64,000 nucleotides of DNA from Halomonas getboli (GTDB lineage Bacteria; Pseudomonadota; Gammaproteobacteria; Pseudomonadales; Halomonadaceae). Within the stretch, counting starts at the first letter, position 1; every line of letters starts with the position of its first letter. Shown here one piece after another: positions 12,431 through 22,875 of the stretch. The notes under the pieces are model-generated. The model searched no databases. It worked only from the letters and a program-made list of their open reading frames with translations, and was not told where the DNA came from. The stretch spans positions 248,001 through 312,000 of the forward strand of contig NZ_JALMEW010000002.1 of NCBI RefSeq assembly GCF_023094245.1. The letters are read 5' to 3'. Position numbers and translations under genes: made by a program.

Positions 12431-14592
12431 GCGAGATCACCGTCGCGATTTCCCAGGAATTCCTCGAGGCATACGCGCAGATCCCACGTCGCAAGCAGGG
12501 CAAGGTGATGAACATGGTCACCAAGTTTCGCGAGAACCCACGTTCGCCCGGCCTCAATTACGAGACCCTGACCACCCCCGATCCCAATCTGCGTTCGATC
12601 CGTGTCGATGTCGAATATCGGGCCATCGTGCTCAAGCCGGAACAGGGTAATGTCTATGTGCTGCTGTGGGTCGACAAGCACGATGAAGCCTACGCCTGGG
12701 CCTCCCGCCACAAGATCGATATCCACCCGCAGACCGGCAGCCTGCAGATCCTTTCCTCGGCCACCGAAAAGGCGGCGGAAGAGCCCGGGGAAGCACCGGC
12801 CGCTCAACAGGAGACATTGGAAGTCGACGAGACGACGCCGCTTTGCCAGGCCAGGGATCACGAACTCTTGCGACTGGGCGTGCCGGAGTCGCTGATCACG
12901 GACGTGCAACAGGTGACGACACTGTCGGCGCTCGAGGCACTGGCCCCGCGCCTGCCCGCTGAGGCTCAGGAGGCCCTGATGTTTCTTGCCCAGGGCGAGC
13001 CACTACAAGAGGTGCTGGAAACCTATGGGGTGTCGGATACTCATGATCCGGTCGACCGCCAGGACTTCGCTGCCGCGCTGCAACGCCCGGACAGTCAGCG
13101 GCGTTTCCGCGTGGTCGAGGAAGAGCAGGAGCTGGAGCACATGCTGCAGGCTCCGCTCTCGCACTGGCGTGTCTTCCTGCATCCCAGCCAGCGCCAGCTG
13201 GTGGAACGCCACTGGAACGGTGCCGTGCGAGTGCTGGGTGGTGCCGGCACCGGCAAGACCGTGGTGGCCATGCATCGCGCCCGTTGGCTGGCACGGCGAC
13301 TGATCGATGACATGGCCGACGACGGACTGAGCCGCATTCTGGTCACGACCTTTACCCGCAATCTGGCGACGGACATCGAGCACCAATTGCGCGAGCTTTG
13401 CCATGACGACGAGATGGCACGTATCGAGGTCGTCAACATCAATCGTCTGGTATCGCGTCTCGTCGCCCGCGACGGCGCCCCTCGGTTGGTCTACCCCTCA
13501 GACAAGGGCTACCAGGAGGCCTGGAAGCGCGCCATGCAATCCCGCTCCAGCGACCCTGACCTGCCGACTTCCTTCTATGAGGAGGAATTCCAGCAGGTGG
13601 TGCTGCCCCAGCATGTCGTGACCCGCCAGGATTACTTTCGTGCCTCCCGCGCCGGGCGCGGCGTGGCACTCAACCGCCGACAGCGTGCCGCCATATGGCC
13701 CGTCTTTGAGGAAATGCGCGCTCAGCTCAGCCATGCGCGCCTGCGCCCGTTCGAGGATGGCGTATTCGAGGCGATCGACATGATCGAGAATGGCGACCTG
13801 ACGTCGGACTGGTCACACGTCATCGTCGATGAAGCGCAGGATTTCGGTGCCGAAACGCTGAAGCTGCTGCGACACCTGGTGCCGGAGGCCCGGGATGATC
13901 TCTTCATCGTGGGCGACGGTCACCAGCGCATATATGGCCGACGGGCCTCGCTCTCGAAGTGCGGCATCAATATTCGCGGACGCGGCAAGAAACTGCGCAT
14001 CAACTACCGCACCACCGAACAAACGCGGCGCTTTGCCGTGGCCCTGCTGGAAGGCCTGGCCATCGACGACCTGGATGAGGGCAGCGACGGGCAGCAGGAC
14101 TATCGCTCGCTGTTGCAGGGCGATATGCCGGAAGTGACGCACTACGCGGACTTCGAGGCCGAGATGGACGCCCTGGCCGAACATCTGAAAGCGCATCTGG
14201 CCGCCCATGACGAGGAGGCCGTCGAGAGTCGCGGCGCTGATTGCTGCGTCACCGCTCGTACGCAGAAACTGCTGGGCGACATCCATCAGGCGCTGCAGGC
14301 GCGCGACATCCCCACCCGGGCGGTGTCGCGCGACAAGCCGGATGACCCCGAGCAGGAAGGCGTTCGCCTTGCCACCCTTCACCGCGTCAAAGGGCTAGAG
14401 TTCCGCGAGATGCACATTGCCTGCGTCAACGACGGAGTGATTCCCGCGAAGCACACAGGCCGAACCGAAGATCCGGTGGAGCGGCGCCATCGCGAACTCA
14501 ACGAACGGGCCCTGCTTCATGTGGCAGCAACACGCGCCATCGAGCGTCTTTTCGTTTCAAGCAGCGGCACGGCCAGCTCGTTTCTTTCGTAG
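12427..14592 (+). CDS. UvrD/Rep-type superfamily 1 helicase with N-terminal RelE-like domain
   Basis: 721 residues. Residues 1-95 resemble a RelE/ParE toxin fold: helices with IPRRKQGKV, then LRSIRVDVEYRAIVL and VLLWVDKHDEAYAWA. They are followed by an acidic linker and a UvrD-type core: motif I GGAGTGKT near residue 271, VDEAQDF near 467, GDGHQRIYG, INYRTTEQTRR, HRVKGLEF near 652 and VAATRA near 699. No C-terminal nuclease is visible and the protein ends soon after motif VI. The start ATG overlaps the YprA stop codon. Proteins of this architecture are known, but the job of the RelE-like part is not; it may bind nucleic acid rather than cleave mRNA. Likely a partner helicase of the YprA protein. 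It is the last gene of the operon, and the next gene converges on it. Confidence 0.87.
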   Translation: MSEITVAISQEFLEAYAQIPRRKQGKVMNMVTKFRENPRSPGLNYETLTTPDPNLRSIRVDVEYRAIVLKPEQGNVYVLLWVDKHDEAYAWASRHKIDIHPQTGSLQILSSATEKAAEEPGEAPAAQQETLEVDETTPLCQARDHELLRLGVPESLITDVQQVTTLSALEALAPRLPAEAQEALMFLAQGEPLQEVLETYGVSDTHDPVDRQDFAAALQRPDSQRRFRVVEEEQELEHMLQAPLSHWRVFLHPSQRQLVERHWNGAVRVLGGAGTGKTVVAMHRARWLARRLIDDMADDGLSRILVTTFTRNLATDIEHQLRELCHDDEMARIEVVNINRLVSRLVARDGAPRLVYPSDKGYQEAWKRAMQSRSSDPDLPTSFYEEEFQQVVLPQHVVTRQDYFRASRAGRGVALNRRQRAAIWPVFEEMRAQLSHARLRPFEDGVFEAIDMIENGDLTSDWSHVIVDEAQDFGAETLKLLRHLVPEARDDLFIVGDGHQRIYGRRASLSKCGINIRGRGKKLRINYRTTEQTRRFAVALLEGLAIDDLDEGSDGQQDYRSLLQGDMPEVTHYADFEAEMDALAEHLKAHLAAHDEEAVESRGADCCVTARTQKLLGDIHQALQARDIPTRAVSRDKPDDPEQEGVRLATLHRVKGLEFREMHIACVNDGVIPAKHTGRTEDPVERRHRELNERALLHVAATRAIERLFVSSSGTASSFLS

Positions 14593-14638
14593 CAAACCAC
14601 TCGATCCCTGCCGGGCGCAAAGCGTGGGCCGGAGCGGG

Positions 14639-15718
14639 TCAGCCGCCGCACAGCCGGTCGCTGGCGCGGATGTCGGCGAGGCGCCCGGCGGCGATGCCGT
14701 CGATGCGCGTGAGCTCGCCGCTGCCTGCCCAGGGCCGACCGGCCACGATGGCCTCGGCGCGGGCCGGGCCGATATGCGGCAGGCTCTCGAGTGCGGCGCG
14801 CGGGCTGGCGTTGAGATCGATGCAGCCGGCCGTCGCGCCGAGAGAGGCGTCGCCGGCATCGGCAACCACGCCGGCGCCGGGCGGCAGCGATGCCAGCTCG
14901 CCCTGATGCAGCGCCAGATAGACCGGCGCGTGATCGGAGACGTGCTCGCGGGCCTCGCCGTGCTCGAGCCCGGTCAGCGACGGATAGCGCAGCATGCCGA
15001 GCATCGAGGGGCTCAGCCGATCGGGACGATACCAGATGTTGTCGTAGGGGCTGGCGTAGCGCCCCGCCGTGGTGCCGAGGGTGGTGGGCTCGCCGTTCAG
15101 CGCCGGCACCGCGCCGAGGGCCCTGAGCGGCGCCCAGGCGGGATCGTCCGGCGCCAGGTTGAAGTCGCCCATCAGCAGCCGTGGGGTGTCGGGATAGGCC
15201 TCGTCGAGCCATTGCCAGTAGTCGGCCAGGGCCTCGACCTCGGGCCGACGATCGGCGAGACCGTCACCGTAGACCACGTGCATCGTGGCGGCGACGAAGG
15301 TGTCGCCGCTCTCTCGATCGCGGAACGTCGCCGAGAAGGGCTCGCGGGCGAAGACGTCGCGGCTGTCGATGAAAAGCGCGCCGCCGCCAAGCGATGCGAC
15401 GCGCGACTCGCGCCACAGGAAGCCGTAGTGCTCCCGGTAGCGGCTGCGCCCCACCGCGTGGCTGGCCATCGACGACCAGTCCTCGCCGGACACGGCCTCG
15501 AGCTCGCGCTCCAGCCGCGCCAGCGCCTCGCCGTCCATCAACTCCTGCACCGCCAGCAGGTCGAAGCGCCCGGCCACCCGGGCCACCAGATCGAGCCGTT
15601 TGTCGTTGTTCCAGCCCAGATGTTCGAGGTTCCAGCTGCCGATCACCGCGGCGCCGGCCAGGCCCGGAAAAACGGCCAGAGCCAGTGTAAGAAAACCTGC
15701 CAAGACAAGACGTTGCAT
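14639..15718 (-). CDS. Secreted endonuclease/exonuclease/phosphatase-family protein with helix-hairpin-helix tail
   Basis: 359 residues from the ATG at 15718, chosen because GGAGGGG lies five bases upstream; a Met four codons earlier overlaps that site. A signal peptide (about residues 1-23, ending LAGAA) suggests export. EEP-fold motifs are GSWNLEHLGW, LAVQELMDGE, LLMGDFNLAPDD and VSDHAPVYL, giving the Asn, Glu, Asp and His residues of the metal-dependent phosphoesterase site. The last 60 residues (NASPRAALESLPHIGPARA) form a ComEA-like helix-hairpin-helix, a DNA-binding element. The protein is therefore probably an extracellular or periplasmic nuclease, perhaps for scavenging phosphate or nucleotides from DNA. 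It is a single gene converging on the defence operon and marks the return to host-type sequence. Confidence 0.85.
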   Translation of the reverse strand: MQRLVLAGFLTLALAVFPGLAGAAVIGSWNLEHLGWNNDKRLDLVARVAGRFDLLAVQELMDGEALARLERELEAVSGEDWSSMASHAVGRSRYREHYGFLWRESRVASLGGGALFIDSRDVFAREPFSATFRDRESGDTFVAATMHVVYGDGLADRRPEVEALADYWQWLDEAYPDTPRLLMGDFNLAPDDPAWAPLRALGAVPALNGEPTTLGTTAGRYASPYDNIWYRPDRLSPSMLGMLRYPSLTGLEHGEAREHVSDHAPVYLALHQGELASLPPGAGVVADAGDASLGATAGCIDLNASPRAALESLPHIGPARAEAIVAGRPWAGSGELTRIDGIAAGRLADIRASDRLCGG

Positions 15719-15853
15719 GCACCCCTCCATGTCGGAAAGGCGCCATCCTGCCGGTCGGAGAAGACGACATCAATATCAGAGGCCACCAATATGCGATCGA
15801 CAGTCGGGGGCTGTTAGGCTGGACGCTCGTCATTCACGGAAGGGACGACCGTC

Positions 15854-16891
15854 ATGCTCGCCATCCTGATCTGGAGCCTCGTGGCCGTGGTGGCCACCGC
15901 CATCGTCTGGCGCGGCAGCGGCCTGCTGGAAACCAGCAGCGAGCGGCTGGCGGCCCACTACCGCCTGCCGGACATCGTCCAGGGCGCCATCGTGGTGGCC
16001 GTGGGCTCGAGCTTCCCGGAACTCTCCACCACGGTGATCTCGACCCTGGTGCACGGCGAGTTCGAGCTCGGCGTGGCGGCGATCGTCGGCTCGGCGCTGT
16101 TCAACATCCTGGTGATCCCCGCCGTCTCCGGCCTGGCCAGCCCTCACCCGCTGAAGGCCAACCGCGACCTGGTCTACAAGGAGGCCCAGTTCTACATGAT
16201 CGCGGTGGCGGTGCTGACCCTGACCTTCGCCTTCGCCGCCATCTATCATCCCGCCGAGGCGGCAGGCGGCGCCATCAGCGGCGAGCTGACCCGCGGCCTG
16301 GCGCTGATGCCGGTGGCCCTCTACGGGCTCTACCTGTTCGTGCAGTATCAGGACACGCTCGACCACGAGGGCGAGGCCGCGGTCGGCGACGTACATCCGG
16401 GTCGCGAATGGGCCCGGCTGGGGCTGTCGCTGGCGGTGATCGTGATCGGCGTGGAAGGGCTGGTGCGCGCGGCGATCCAGTTCGGCGAGATCTTCGACAC
16501 CCCGAGCTTCCTGTGGGGCATCACCGTGGTCGCCGCCGGCACCTCGATCCCCGATGCCTTCGTCTCGATCCGCGCCGCCCGCCAGGGTCGCGGCGTCACC
16601 GGCATCGCCAACGTGCTGGGCAGCAACACCTTCGACCTGCTGGTGTGCATCCCCGCCGGGGTGCTGATCGCCGGCACCGCCATGGTCAACTTTTCCATCG
16701 CCGCGCCGATGATGGCGGTGCTCACCGCCGCCACGGTGGCGCTGTTTTTGATGATGCGCACCGGCATGGTGCTGACGAAGCTCGAATGCGCGGTACTGCT
16801 GGCGCTCTACGTCGGCTTCCTGGCATGGATCGGGATGGAGACGTTCGGGGTGGTGGACCTGGTGCCCAGCCTGCCGCCGCCGCAGGCGTAG
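15854..16891 (+). CDS. Calcium/sodium exchanger family (CaCA) membrane protein
   Basis: 345 residues, almost entirely hydrophobic, with about ten transmembrane segments. The two alpha-repeats typical of the CaCA superfamily are visible: VGSSFPELSTT near residue 55, and AGTSIPDAFVS followed by GSNTFDLLV near residues 235-260. These form the ion-binding sites of inner-membrane Ca2+/Na+ or cation/H+ antiporters such as YrbG. The family role is exchange of cations against the Na+ or H+ gradient. The substrate cannot be fixed from sequence. It stands alone between a divergent nuclease gene and a convergent cysK. Confidence 0.85.
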   Translation: MLAILIWSLVAVVATAIVWRGSGLLETSSERLAAHYRLPDIVQGAIVVAVGSSFPELSTTVISTLVHGEFELGVAAIVGSALFNILVIPAVSGLASPHPLKANRDLVYKEAQFYMIAVAVLTLTFAFAAIYHPAEAAGGAISGELTRGLALMPVALYGLYLFVQYQDTLDHEGEAAVGDVHPGREWARLGLSLAVIVIGVEGLVRAAIQFGEIFDTPSFLWGITVVAAGTSIPDAFVSIRAARQGRGVTGIANVLGSNTFDLLVCIPAGVLIAGTAMVNFSIAAPMMAVLTAATVALFLMMRTGMVLTKLECAVLLALYVGFLAWIGMETFGVVDLVPSLPPPQA

Positions 16892-16926
16892 GGAGCGCCG
16901 CGGCGGCGCCGGAGTGCGAGAGCGAT

Positions 16927-16950
16927 CCCGGCGGCCGGGCGGCCGCCGGG
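16927..16950. terminator. GC-rich hairpin between convergent genes
   Basis: A perfect 10-base-pair inverted repeat (CCCGGCGGCC with GGCCGCCGGG, four-base loop) lies between the exchanger and cysK, which converge here. There is no clear T-run on either side, so termination function is only probable from position. Confidence 0.4.
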
Positions 16951-16982
16951 ACTGAGGCCGGGAATGGGGCTGGAAACGCGAC

Positions 16983-17954
<972 letters not shown>

Positions 17955-17978
17955 GGATCGTTCCTTGTGATGGGCGTG

Positions 17979-19013
17979 TTAACGGGCGGCGTCGAAGCCG
18001 GTCAGCACGTTGACGGCGTTGATGCCGATTTCCTTGACCGCGTAGCCGCCCTCGAGCAGGAAGGTCGTGGGCAGTCCCGCGCCGGCCAGTCGCCGACCGA
18101 GTTCGGTGAAGTCGTCGCTGGTCAGCTTGAAGGCGCTGATGGGGTCGTGCTCGAAGGCGTCGACGCCGAGCGAGACCACCAGCAGCTCGCAGCCGGCCTG
18201 GCGAATGCGCACCAGGGCATCGTCGAGCGCCCGGGACCAGGCCTCGAAGCCCGTTCCCGGCGCCATCGGATAGTTGAGGTTGAAGCCCTCCCCTCGCCCG
18301 CGGCCGGTTTCATCGGCGTGGCCCAGGAAGTAGGGGAAGCAGGTGCGCGGGTCGCCATGCAGCGAGGCGAACAGCACGTCGTCGCGCTCGTAGAAGATCT
18401 GCTGGGTGCCGTTGCCGTGGTGGAAGTCGACGTCCAGCACCGCTACGCGCCGTTTCCCGCTGTCCAGCGCATGCTGGGCGGCGATGGCGGCGTTGTTGAA
18501 GAAGCAGTAGCCGCCGAACTGGTCGCTGGCGGCATGGTGGCCGGGCGGCCGGCACAGCCCGAAGCAAGGCTCGCCGCTGGCCAGGGTATGGGCAACGGCC
18601 GACAGCGCGATGTCCTTGCTGGCCAGGGCGGCCTCGAAGGTGCCCTCGCAGATCGCGGTATCGGCGGACATCGCATAGTGGCCGAGGCGGCCGTCGATGT
18701 GCTCGGGAATGCGATCGTCGCGCAGCGTGCGGGTCGGCCACATCCAGGCGATCGCCTCACCGCGCTTGCCCGCCGCCTGCCAGTCGTCCCAGCAGGTCGC
18801 GATGAAGTCCACGTAGCCGCGGTCGTGCACCGCCAGCACCGGCTCGAGGCCAAACGCCTCGGGGGCGCGCACCTCGCCGAGCCCGACCTCGCGCACGCGC
18901 CCGAGCACCAGCTCCACCCGCTCGGGGCACTCGTAGGGCGTCACCAGCTCGCCGCCGTCGAGTTCGGTACGGGCACGGCGCAGGCCGGTGTCATCACTGT
19001 GGAAGGTCAACAT
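17979..19013 (-). CDS. Histone deacetylase / acetylpolyamine amidohydrolase family protein
   Basis: 344 residues. Zinc-hydrolase motifs of the class II HDAC-like family are visible: RPPGHHA near residue 147, DVDFHHGNGTQ near 193 (zinc ligands Asp and His), SLGVDAFEHDP near 276 and LEGGYAV near 320. Bacterial members remove acetyl groups from polyamines or other amides in the cytoplasm. The region contains an amino-acid/amine catabolic cluster 1.1 kb away, so a substrate such as an acetylated polyamine fits but is inferred. It shares its strand with cysK 24 bases downstream. Confidence 0.85.
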   Translation of the reverse strand: MLTFHSDDTGLRRARTELDGGELVTPYECPERVELVLGRVREVGLGEVRAPEAFGLEPVLAVHDRGYVDFIATCWDDWQAAGKRGEAIAWMWPTRTLRDDRIPEHIDGRLGHYAMSADTAICEGTFEAALASKDIALSAVAHTLASGEPCFGLCRPPGHHAASDQFGGYCFFNNAAIAAQHALDSGKRRVAVLDVDFHHGNGTQQIFYERDDVLFASLHGDPRTCFPYFLGHADETGRGRGEGFNLNYPMAPGTGFEAWSRALDDALVRIRQAGCELLVVSLGVDAFEHDPISAFKLTSDDFTELGRRLAGAGLPTTFLLEGGYAVKEIGINAVNVLTGFDAAR

Positions 19014-19135
19014 GTCGCGAGGGCTCCTGCCAGGATCGTGAAGCAGAGGTTCAACGACGACGCACGGAATCGCATCGTCACCGGACCGCTAGCATGCCAC
19101 CGCCGCGGCCCCGGCGACACCCTCGGCACCCCGCC

Positions 19136-20047
19136 TCACTGCGGATAGCGCTGCAGCAGCTCCCGGCCGCTGGCCCGGATGAACTCCAGCGCCCGCGCCT
19201 GCTTCCAGTCGTCGCGATAGACCAGCCCGAAGCCGAAATCGATCTCCGGGCGGAACGGCAGCATTACGACCTCGTCGCGATGCGCCAGCTGGTCGACGGC
19301 GGTGATCGGATTCATCACGCTGATGCCGACGCCGTTCGCCACCAGGGCGCTGATGGCGCCGATATTGGCCTCGGTCTTGCCGGCGATGTGGATGCCGTGC
19401 TGCGTGGCCAGATTCAGCAGCGGGTCGGCCCCGACATTGGGCTGGTTGCCGATCACCAGATACTCGTCCCGGAGATCGTCGATGGTCACCTCGCGGCGCG
19501 TCGCGAGCGCGTGGCTCTTCGGCACCAGACACCGCGCATGGGTCGTCAGCCACTCCTCGACCCGCAGCACCCGGGAGCTCACCGGCAGCGTCACGAAACC
19601 GATATCGGCATGGCCGGACTCGACCTCCCGCAGCACCTCGTGACTCGACATCATGTCGAAGCTGATGCTGAAGCCCCGATTGTCCTCGAGCAGCGTGGCG
19701 ATCAGCTGCGGCACGAAGCCGAAGGCCAGCCCCGGAATGGCGGCGATGCGCAGTCGCGAGGTGCCGAACTCCTTGAGCGCCAGCACGCTGTGGCGCAGCT
19801 CCTCGATATTGCCCATCAGCCGCAGGATCTCCTCGTATAGCTCCCGCGCCTCGGGCGTGGCCACCAGCCGGTTCTTCTCGCGCAGGAACAGCGAGAGCCC
19901 CAGATTCTGCTCCAGCTGCGACAGCGAGCGGCTGACGCCGGACTGGGTGATGCCCAGAGTCCGCGCCGCCTGGGAGGCGCTGCCGGCCTCGAACAGGGTC
20001 TTGAAGATGGCGAGCGCCTTGAGGGAATGGATATTGACGTCAGGCAT
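19136..20047 (-). CDS. LysR-family transcriptional regulator
   Basis: 303 residues with an N-terminal winged helix-turn-helix (ASQAARTLGITQSGVSRSL near residue 26) and a type 2 periplasmic-binding-like effector domain from about residue 95. It is divergent from the aminotransferase gene across 106 bases, the usual layout for a LysR regulator and its target. It therefore probably controls the aminotransferase-CoA-transferase-deacylase-thiolase cluster in response to a pathway substrate. The effector is unknown. Confidence 0.9.
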   Translation of the reverse strand: MPDVNIHSLKALAIFKTLFEAGSASQAARTLGITQSGVSRSLSQLEQNLGLSLFLREKNRLVATPEARELYEEILRLMGNIEELRHSVLALKEFGTSRLRIAAIPGLAFGFVPQLIATLLEDNRGFSISFDMMSSHEVLREVESGHADIGFVTLPVSSRVLRVEEWLTTHARCLVPKSHALATRREVTIDDLRDEYLVIGNQPNVGADPLLNLATQHGIHIAGKTEANIGAISALVANGVGISVMNPITAVDQLAHRDEVVMLPFRPEIDFGFGLVYRDDWKQARALEFIRASGRELLQRYPQ

Positions 20048-20153
20048 GATTCGAAGTCATAGAATTCGGTAAAAACATCATATATTGAAATAGCATAACG
20101 TGCCTACCTAGACTGGCGATATCCCGACAACACAACCACAACGGACCGATACC
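20048..20153. promoter_or_regulatory. Divergent LysR/aminotransferase control region
   Basis: 106-base AT-rich region between the divergent lysR and aminotransferase genes. It includes TATATTGAAATA and nearby AT-rich half-sites that could be LysR operator sequence and overlapping promoters. I infer its role from layout; no single site stands out with certainty. Confidence 0.45.
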
Positions 20154-21524
20154 ATGACCACCTCTCCCCTGTTCTATCAGGCCGGTCCCGCCATGCCGGA
20201 AGTCAGTCACGGCCAGGGCGTCTTCCTCTGGGACACCCGGGGAAAGGAGTATCTCGACGGCTGCTCCGGGGCGATTTCCTGCAACCTCGGCCACGGCCGC
20301 CAGGACATCCGCGATGCCATGACGGCTCAGCTCGACCGCGTCGCCTTCACCTATCGCACCCAGTTCGAGAACGCGCCGGCCATGGCGCTGGGCAACGCCC
20401 TGGTCGAGATGACCGAAGGCGCGCTAAAGAAGGTGTTCTTCGTCTCCAGCGGCTCCGAGGCGGTGGAGTCCGCGCTCAAGCTGGCCCGCCAGTACTTCAC
20501 CGCTCGCGGCGAGCCCCAGCGCCGTCGCTTCGTCTCGCTGCGCCCGTCCTATCACGGCAGCACCCTCGGCGCGCTCGGCGTCACCGGCTACCAGCCGCTG
20601 GAAGCGCCCTTCGCCGACATCACCTCGGGCTCGCTCAAGGTGCCCGGCCCGGACTTCTATCGTCAGCCGGAGGCGGACCGCGAGACCCACGTGCGCCGCG
20701 TGCTCGACGAGACCCGCGAACGGATCGAGACCGCCGGCGGCGACACCGTCATCGCCATCGTCGTCGAGCCGGTCGGCGGCGCCAGCACCGGCGCCCGGCT
20801 GGTCGACCGGGCCTACCTGGAGGGGCTGCGCGAGCTGTGCGACGAGTTCGGTTGCCTGCTGATCTTCGACGAGGTGCTGTGCGGTGTGGGCCGCACCGGC
20901 CGCTGGTTCGCCTATCAGCACTGGGGCGTGGTGCCGGACCTGCTGACCACCGCCAAGGGCCTGGGCGCCGGCTACTACCCGGTGGGTGCGCTGCTGTGCC
21001 GCGAGGACATCGTCGACACCGTGATGGCCGGCGGCGGCTTCCAGCACGGCCACACCTATGCCGGCAATCCGCTGGCCTGCGCCACCGGCCTGGCCGCCGT
21101 CCAGGCGATTCGCCGCGAGGGCCTGATGGACAACGTCAACGCCCGCGGCCGCCAGCTGCAGCAGGGGCTCGAGGCCCTCAAGGCCCGCCATGACTGGATC
21201 GGCGACGTGCGCGGCCTCGGCCTGCTGTGGGGCGTGGAGCTGGTCATGGACCCGGTCGGGAAGACGCCCTTCCCCGCCGAGGCCAACCTCTTCGCCCGCG
21301 TCACGGCACTGGCCAAGGAGGAAGGGCTGCTCATCTACCCGCGCCGCACCCTGGACGGCCGCGCCGGCGATCACTTCCTGGTCAGTCCGCCGTTCACCAT
21401 CGACGAGGACGAGACCGCGCTGCTGCTCGAGCGCCTGGGGCGCGCCCTCGACCGGCTCGACCGCGAAGTGGCGCCGCTGCGCGACGCCCACGCCACGCCC
21501 TCCGCTCACGGCATCACAGGCTGA
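20154..21524 (+). CDS. Class III PLP-dependent aminotransferase
   Basis: 456 residues, fold type I. FVSSGSEAVESALKLAR near residue 98 binds the PLP phosphate, FDEVLCGVGRTGRW near 238 carries the PLP-pyridine aspartate, and TTAKGLGAGYYPVG near 263 contains the Schiff-base lysine. The family moves amino groups from omega-, beta- or diamino compounds to a keto acid. It is the first gene of a run on this strand with CoA-transferase subunits six bases later. This suggests that it makes a keto acid which is then activated with CoA. The substrate is not determined by sequence. Confidence 0.9.
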   Translation: MTTSPLFYQAGPAMPEVSHGQGVFLWDTRGKEYLDGCSGAISCNLGHGRQDIRDAMTAQLDRVAFTYRTQFENAPAMALGNALVEMTEGALKKVFFVSSGSEAVESALKLARQYFTARGEPQRRRFVSLRPSYHGSTLGALGVTGYQPLEAPFADITSGSLKVPGPDFYRQPEADRETHVRRVLDETRERIETAGGDTVIAIVVEPVGGASTGARLVDRAYLEGLRELCDEFGCLLIFDEVLCGVGRTGRWFAYQHWGVVPDLLTTAKGLGAGYYPVGALLCREDIVDTVMAGGGFQHGHTYAGNPLACATGLAAVQAIRREGLMDNVNARGRQLQQGLEALKARHDWIGDVRGLGLLWGVELVMDPVGKTPFPAEANLFARVTALAKEEGLLIYPRRTLDGRAGDHFLVSPPFTIDEDETALLLERLGRALDRLDREVAPLRDAHATPSAHGITG

Positions 21525-21530
21525 TCTCCC

Positions 21531-22232
21531 ATGACACGGCTCAATCACAAGCACACCACGCTCGAGGCGGCGATCGCCGCCATTCCCGACGGCGCCTCGA
21601 TCATGGTCGGCGGCTTCGGCACGCCGGGCACGCCCTGCGCACTGCTCGACGAACTGCTGACCCAGGGCCAGAAACGCCTGACGCTGATCAAGAACGACGC
21701 CAACGAGCCGGACATCGGCATCGGCCCGCTGATCCGCGCCGGCCGCGTCGAGCGGCTGATCACCTCGCACATCGGTCTCAACCGGGTCGCCATCGAGGAG
21801 ATGAACCAGGGCCACCTCGCCGTGGAGATCCACCCCCAGGGGCTGCTGGCCGAGAAGATCCGCTGCGCCGGCGCCGGCCACTACGGTTTCCTGACCGATA
21901 TCGGCCTGGGCACCGAGATCGGCGAGGGCCGCCGCGAGATCGACTGCGACGGCCGGACCTGGGCGATCGAACCCGCCATCCGCGCCGACTTCGCCCTGGT
22001 GCACGCCGACCTGGCCGATGCCTACGGTAACCTCGTCTATCGCGGCACCGCGATCAACTTCAATCCGCTGATGGCCATGGCCGCCGACCGCGTCATCGCC
22101 CAGGCCTATCGAGTCGAGGCGCCCGGCCGGCTGGCACCGGCCTCCATCCACACGCCCTGCGCCTTCGTCAGCCAGGTCGTGCAGGTCGACCCCGCCGCCG
22201 ACCAACAGGGAGGCCACGCCCATGCCGTCTGA
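21531..22232 (+). CDS. 3-oxoacid CoA-transferase, subunit A
   Basis: 233 residues with the alpha-subunit glycine-rich motif MVGGFGTPGTP near residue 24 and ADLADAYGNLVYRG near 164. Together with subunit B it transfers CoA from a donor acyl-CoA to a 3-keto or short-chain acid. It sits six bases after the aminotransferase and overlaps subunit B by 11 bases, so the two subunits are translationally coupled. Confidence 0.92.
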   Translation: MTRLNHKHTTLEAAIAAIPDGASIMVGGFGTPGTPCALLDELLTQGQKRLTLIKNDANEPDIGIGPLIRAGRVERLITSHIGLNRVAIEEMNQGHLAVEIHPQGLLAEKIRCAGAGHYGFLTDIGLGTEIGEGRREIDCDGRTWAIEPAIRADFALVHADLADAYGNLVYRGTAINFNPLMAMAADRVIAQAYRVEAPGRLAPASIHTPCAFVSQVVQVDPAADQQGGHAHAV

Positions 22233-22875
22233 CCAGGAACGCATCCTCGCCCGCGCCGCCCGGGAGGTTTCCCACGGCCAGATCGTCAACCTCGGCATCG
22301 GCCTGCCCACCCGGCTGTTCCACTACCTGCCGCCGGACATGGAGGTGCTGGTGCACTCCGAGAACGGCGTGCTGGGCTGCCAGCCCCTCGCGCCCGATGC
22401 CGAGCCCGACCTCGAGATGATCGACTCCGGCGGCGCCTATATCGGCACCCGGCCCGGGGCCAGCGTCTTCGACAGCGCCCTGTCCTTCGCCATGATCCGC
22501 CGCAGCCGGGTCGACGTGACCTTCATGGGCGCCTTCGAGGTCGACCAGCAGGGCAACCTCGCCAACTGGAAGATTCCCGGCAAGTTCTCGCCCGGCATCG
22601 GCGGCGCCATGGAGCTGGCGCAGAAGGTCCGGCGGCTGGTGGTGCTCTGCTCGCACAACGACAAGCACGGCAATGCCAAGATCCTGCGCCAGTGTCGGCT
22701 GCCGCTGACGGCGCGGCGCTGCGTCTCGATCATCATCACCGAGAAGGCGGTGATGAACGTGACCGAGGCGGGCCTCGAGGTCGTGGACATCGCCGAGGGG
22801 CTCGACGTGGCCTCGCTGCGCGCGGCCACCGAGGCCGAACTGATCATCGACGAACACCGGCTGGGGAGGTTCTGA
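22222..22875 (+). CDS. 3-oxoacid CoA-transferase, subunit B
   Basis: 217 residues. The catalytic glutamate that forms the acyl-CoA thioester intermediate is E47 in HSENGVLG; NLGIGLPT near residue 23 is the family signature. It partners subunit A encoded just upstream. The stop codon overlaps the start of the deacylase gene, which continues the operon. Confidence 0.93.
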   Translation: MPSDQERILARAAREVSHGQIVNLGIGLPTRLFHYLPPDMEVLVHSENGVLGCQPLAPDAEPDLEMIDSGGAYIGTRPGASVFDSALSFAMIRRSRVDVTFMGAFEVDQQGNLANWKIPGKFSPGIGGAMELAQKVRRLVVLCSHNDKHGNAKILRQCRLPLTARRCVSIIITEKAVMNVTEAGLEVVDIAEGLDVASLRAATEAELIIDEHRLGRF

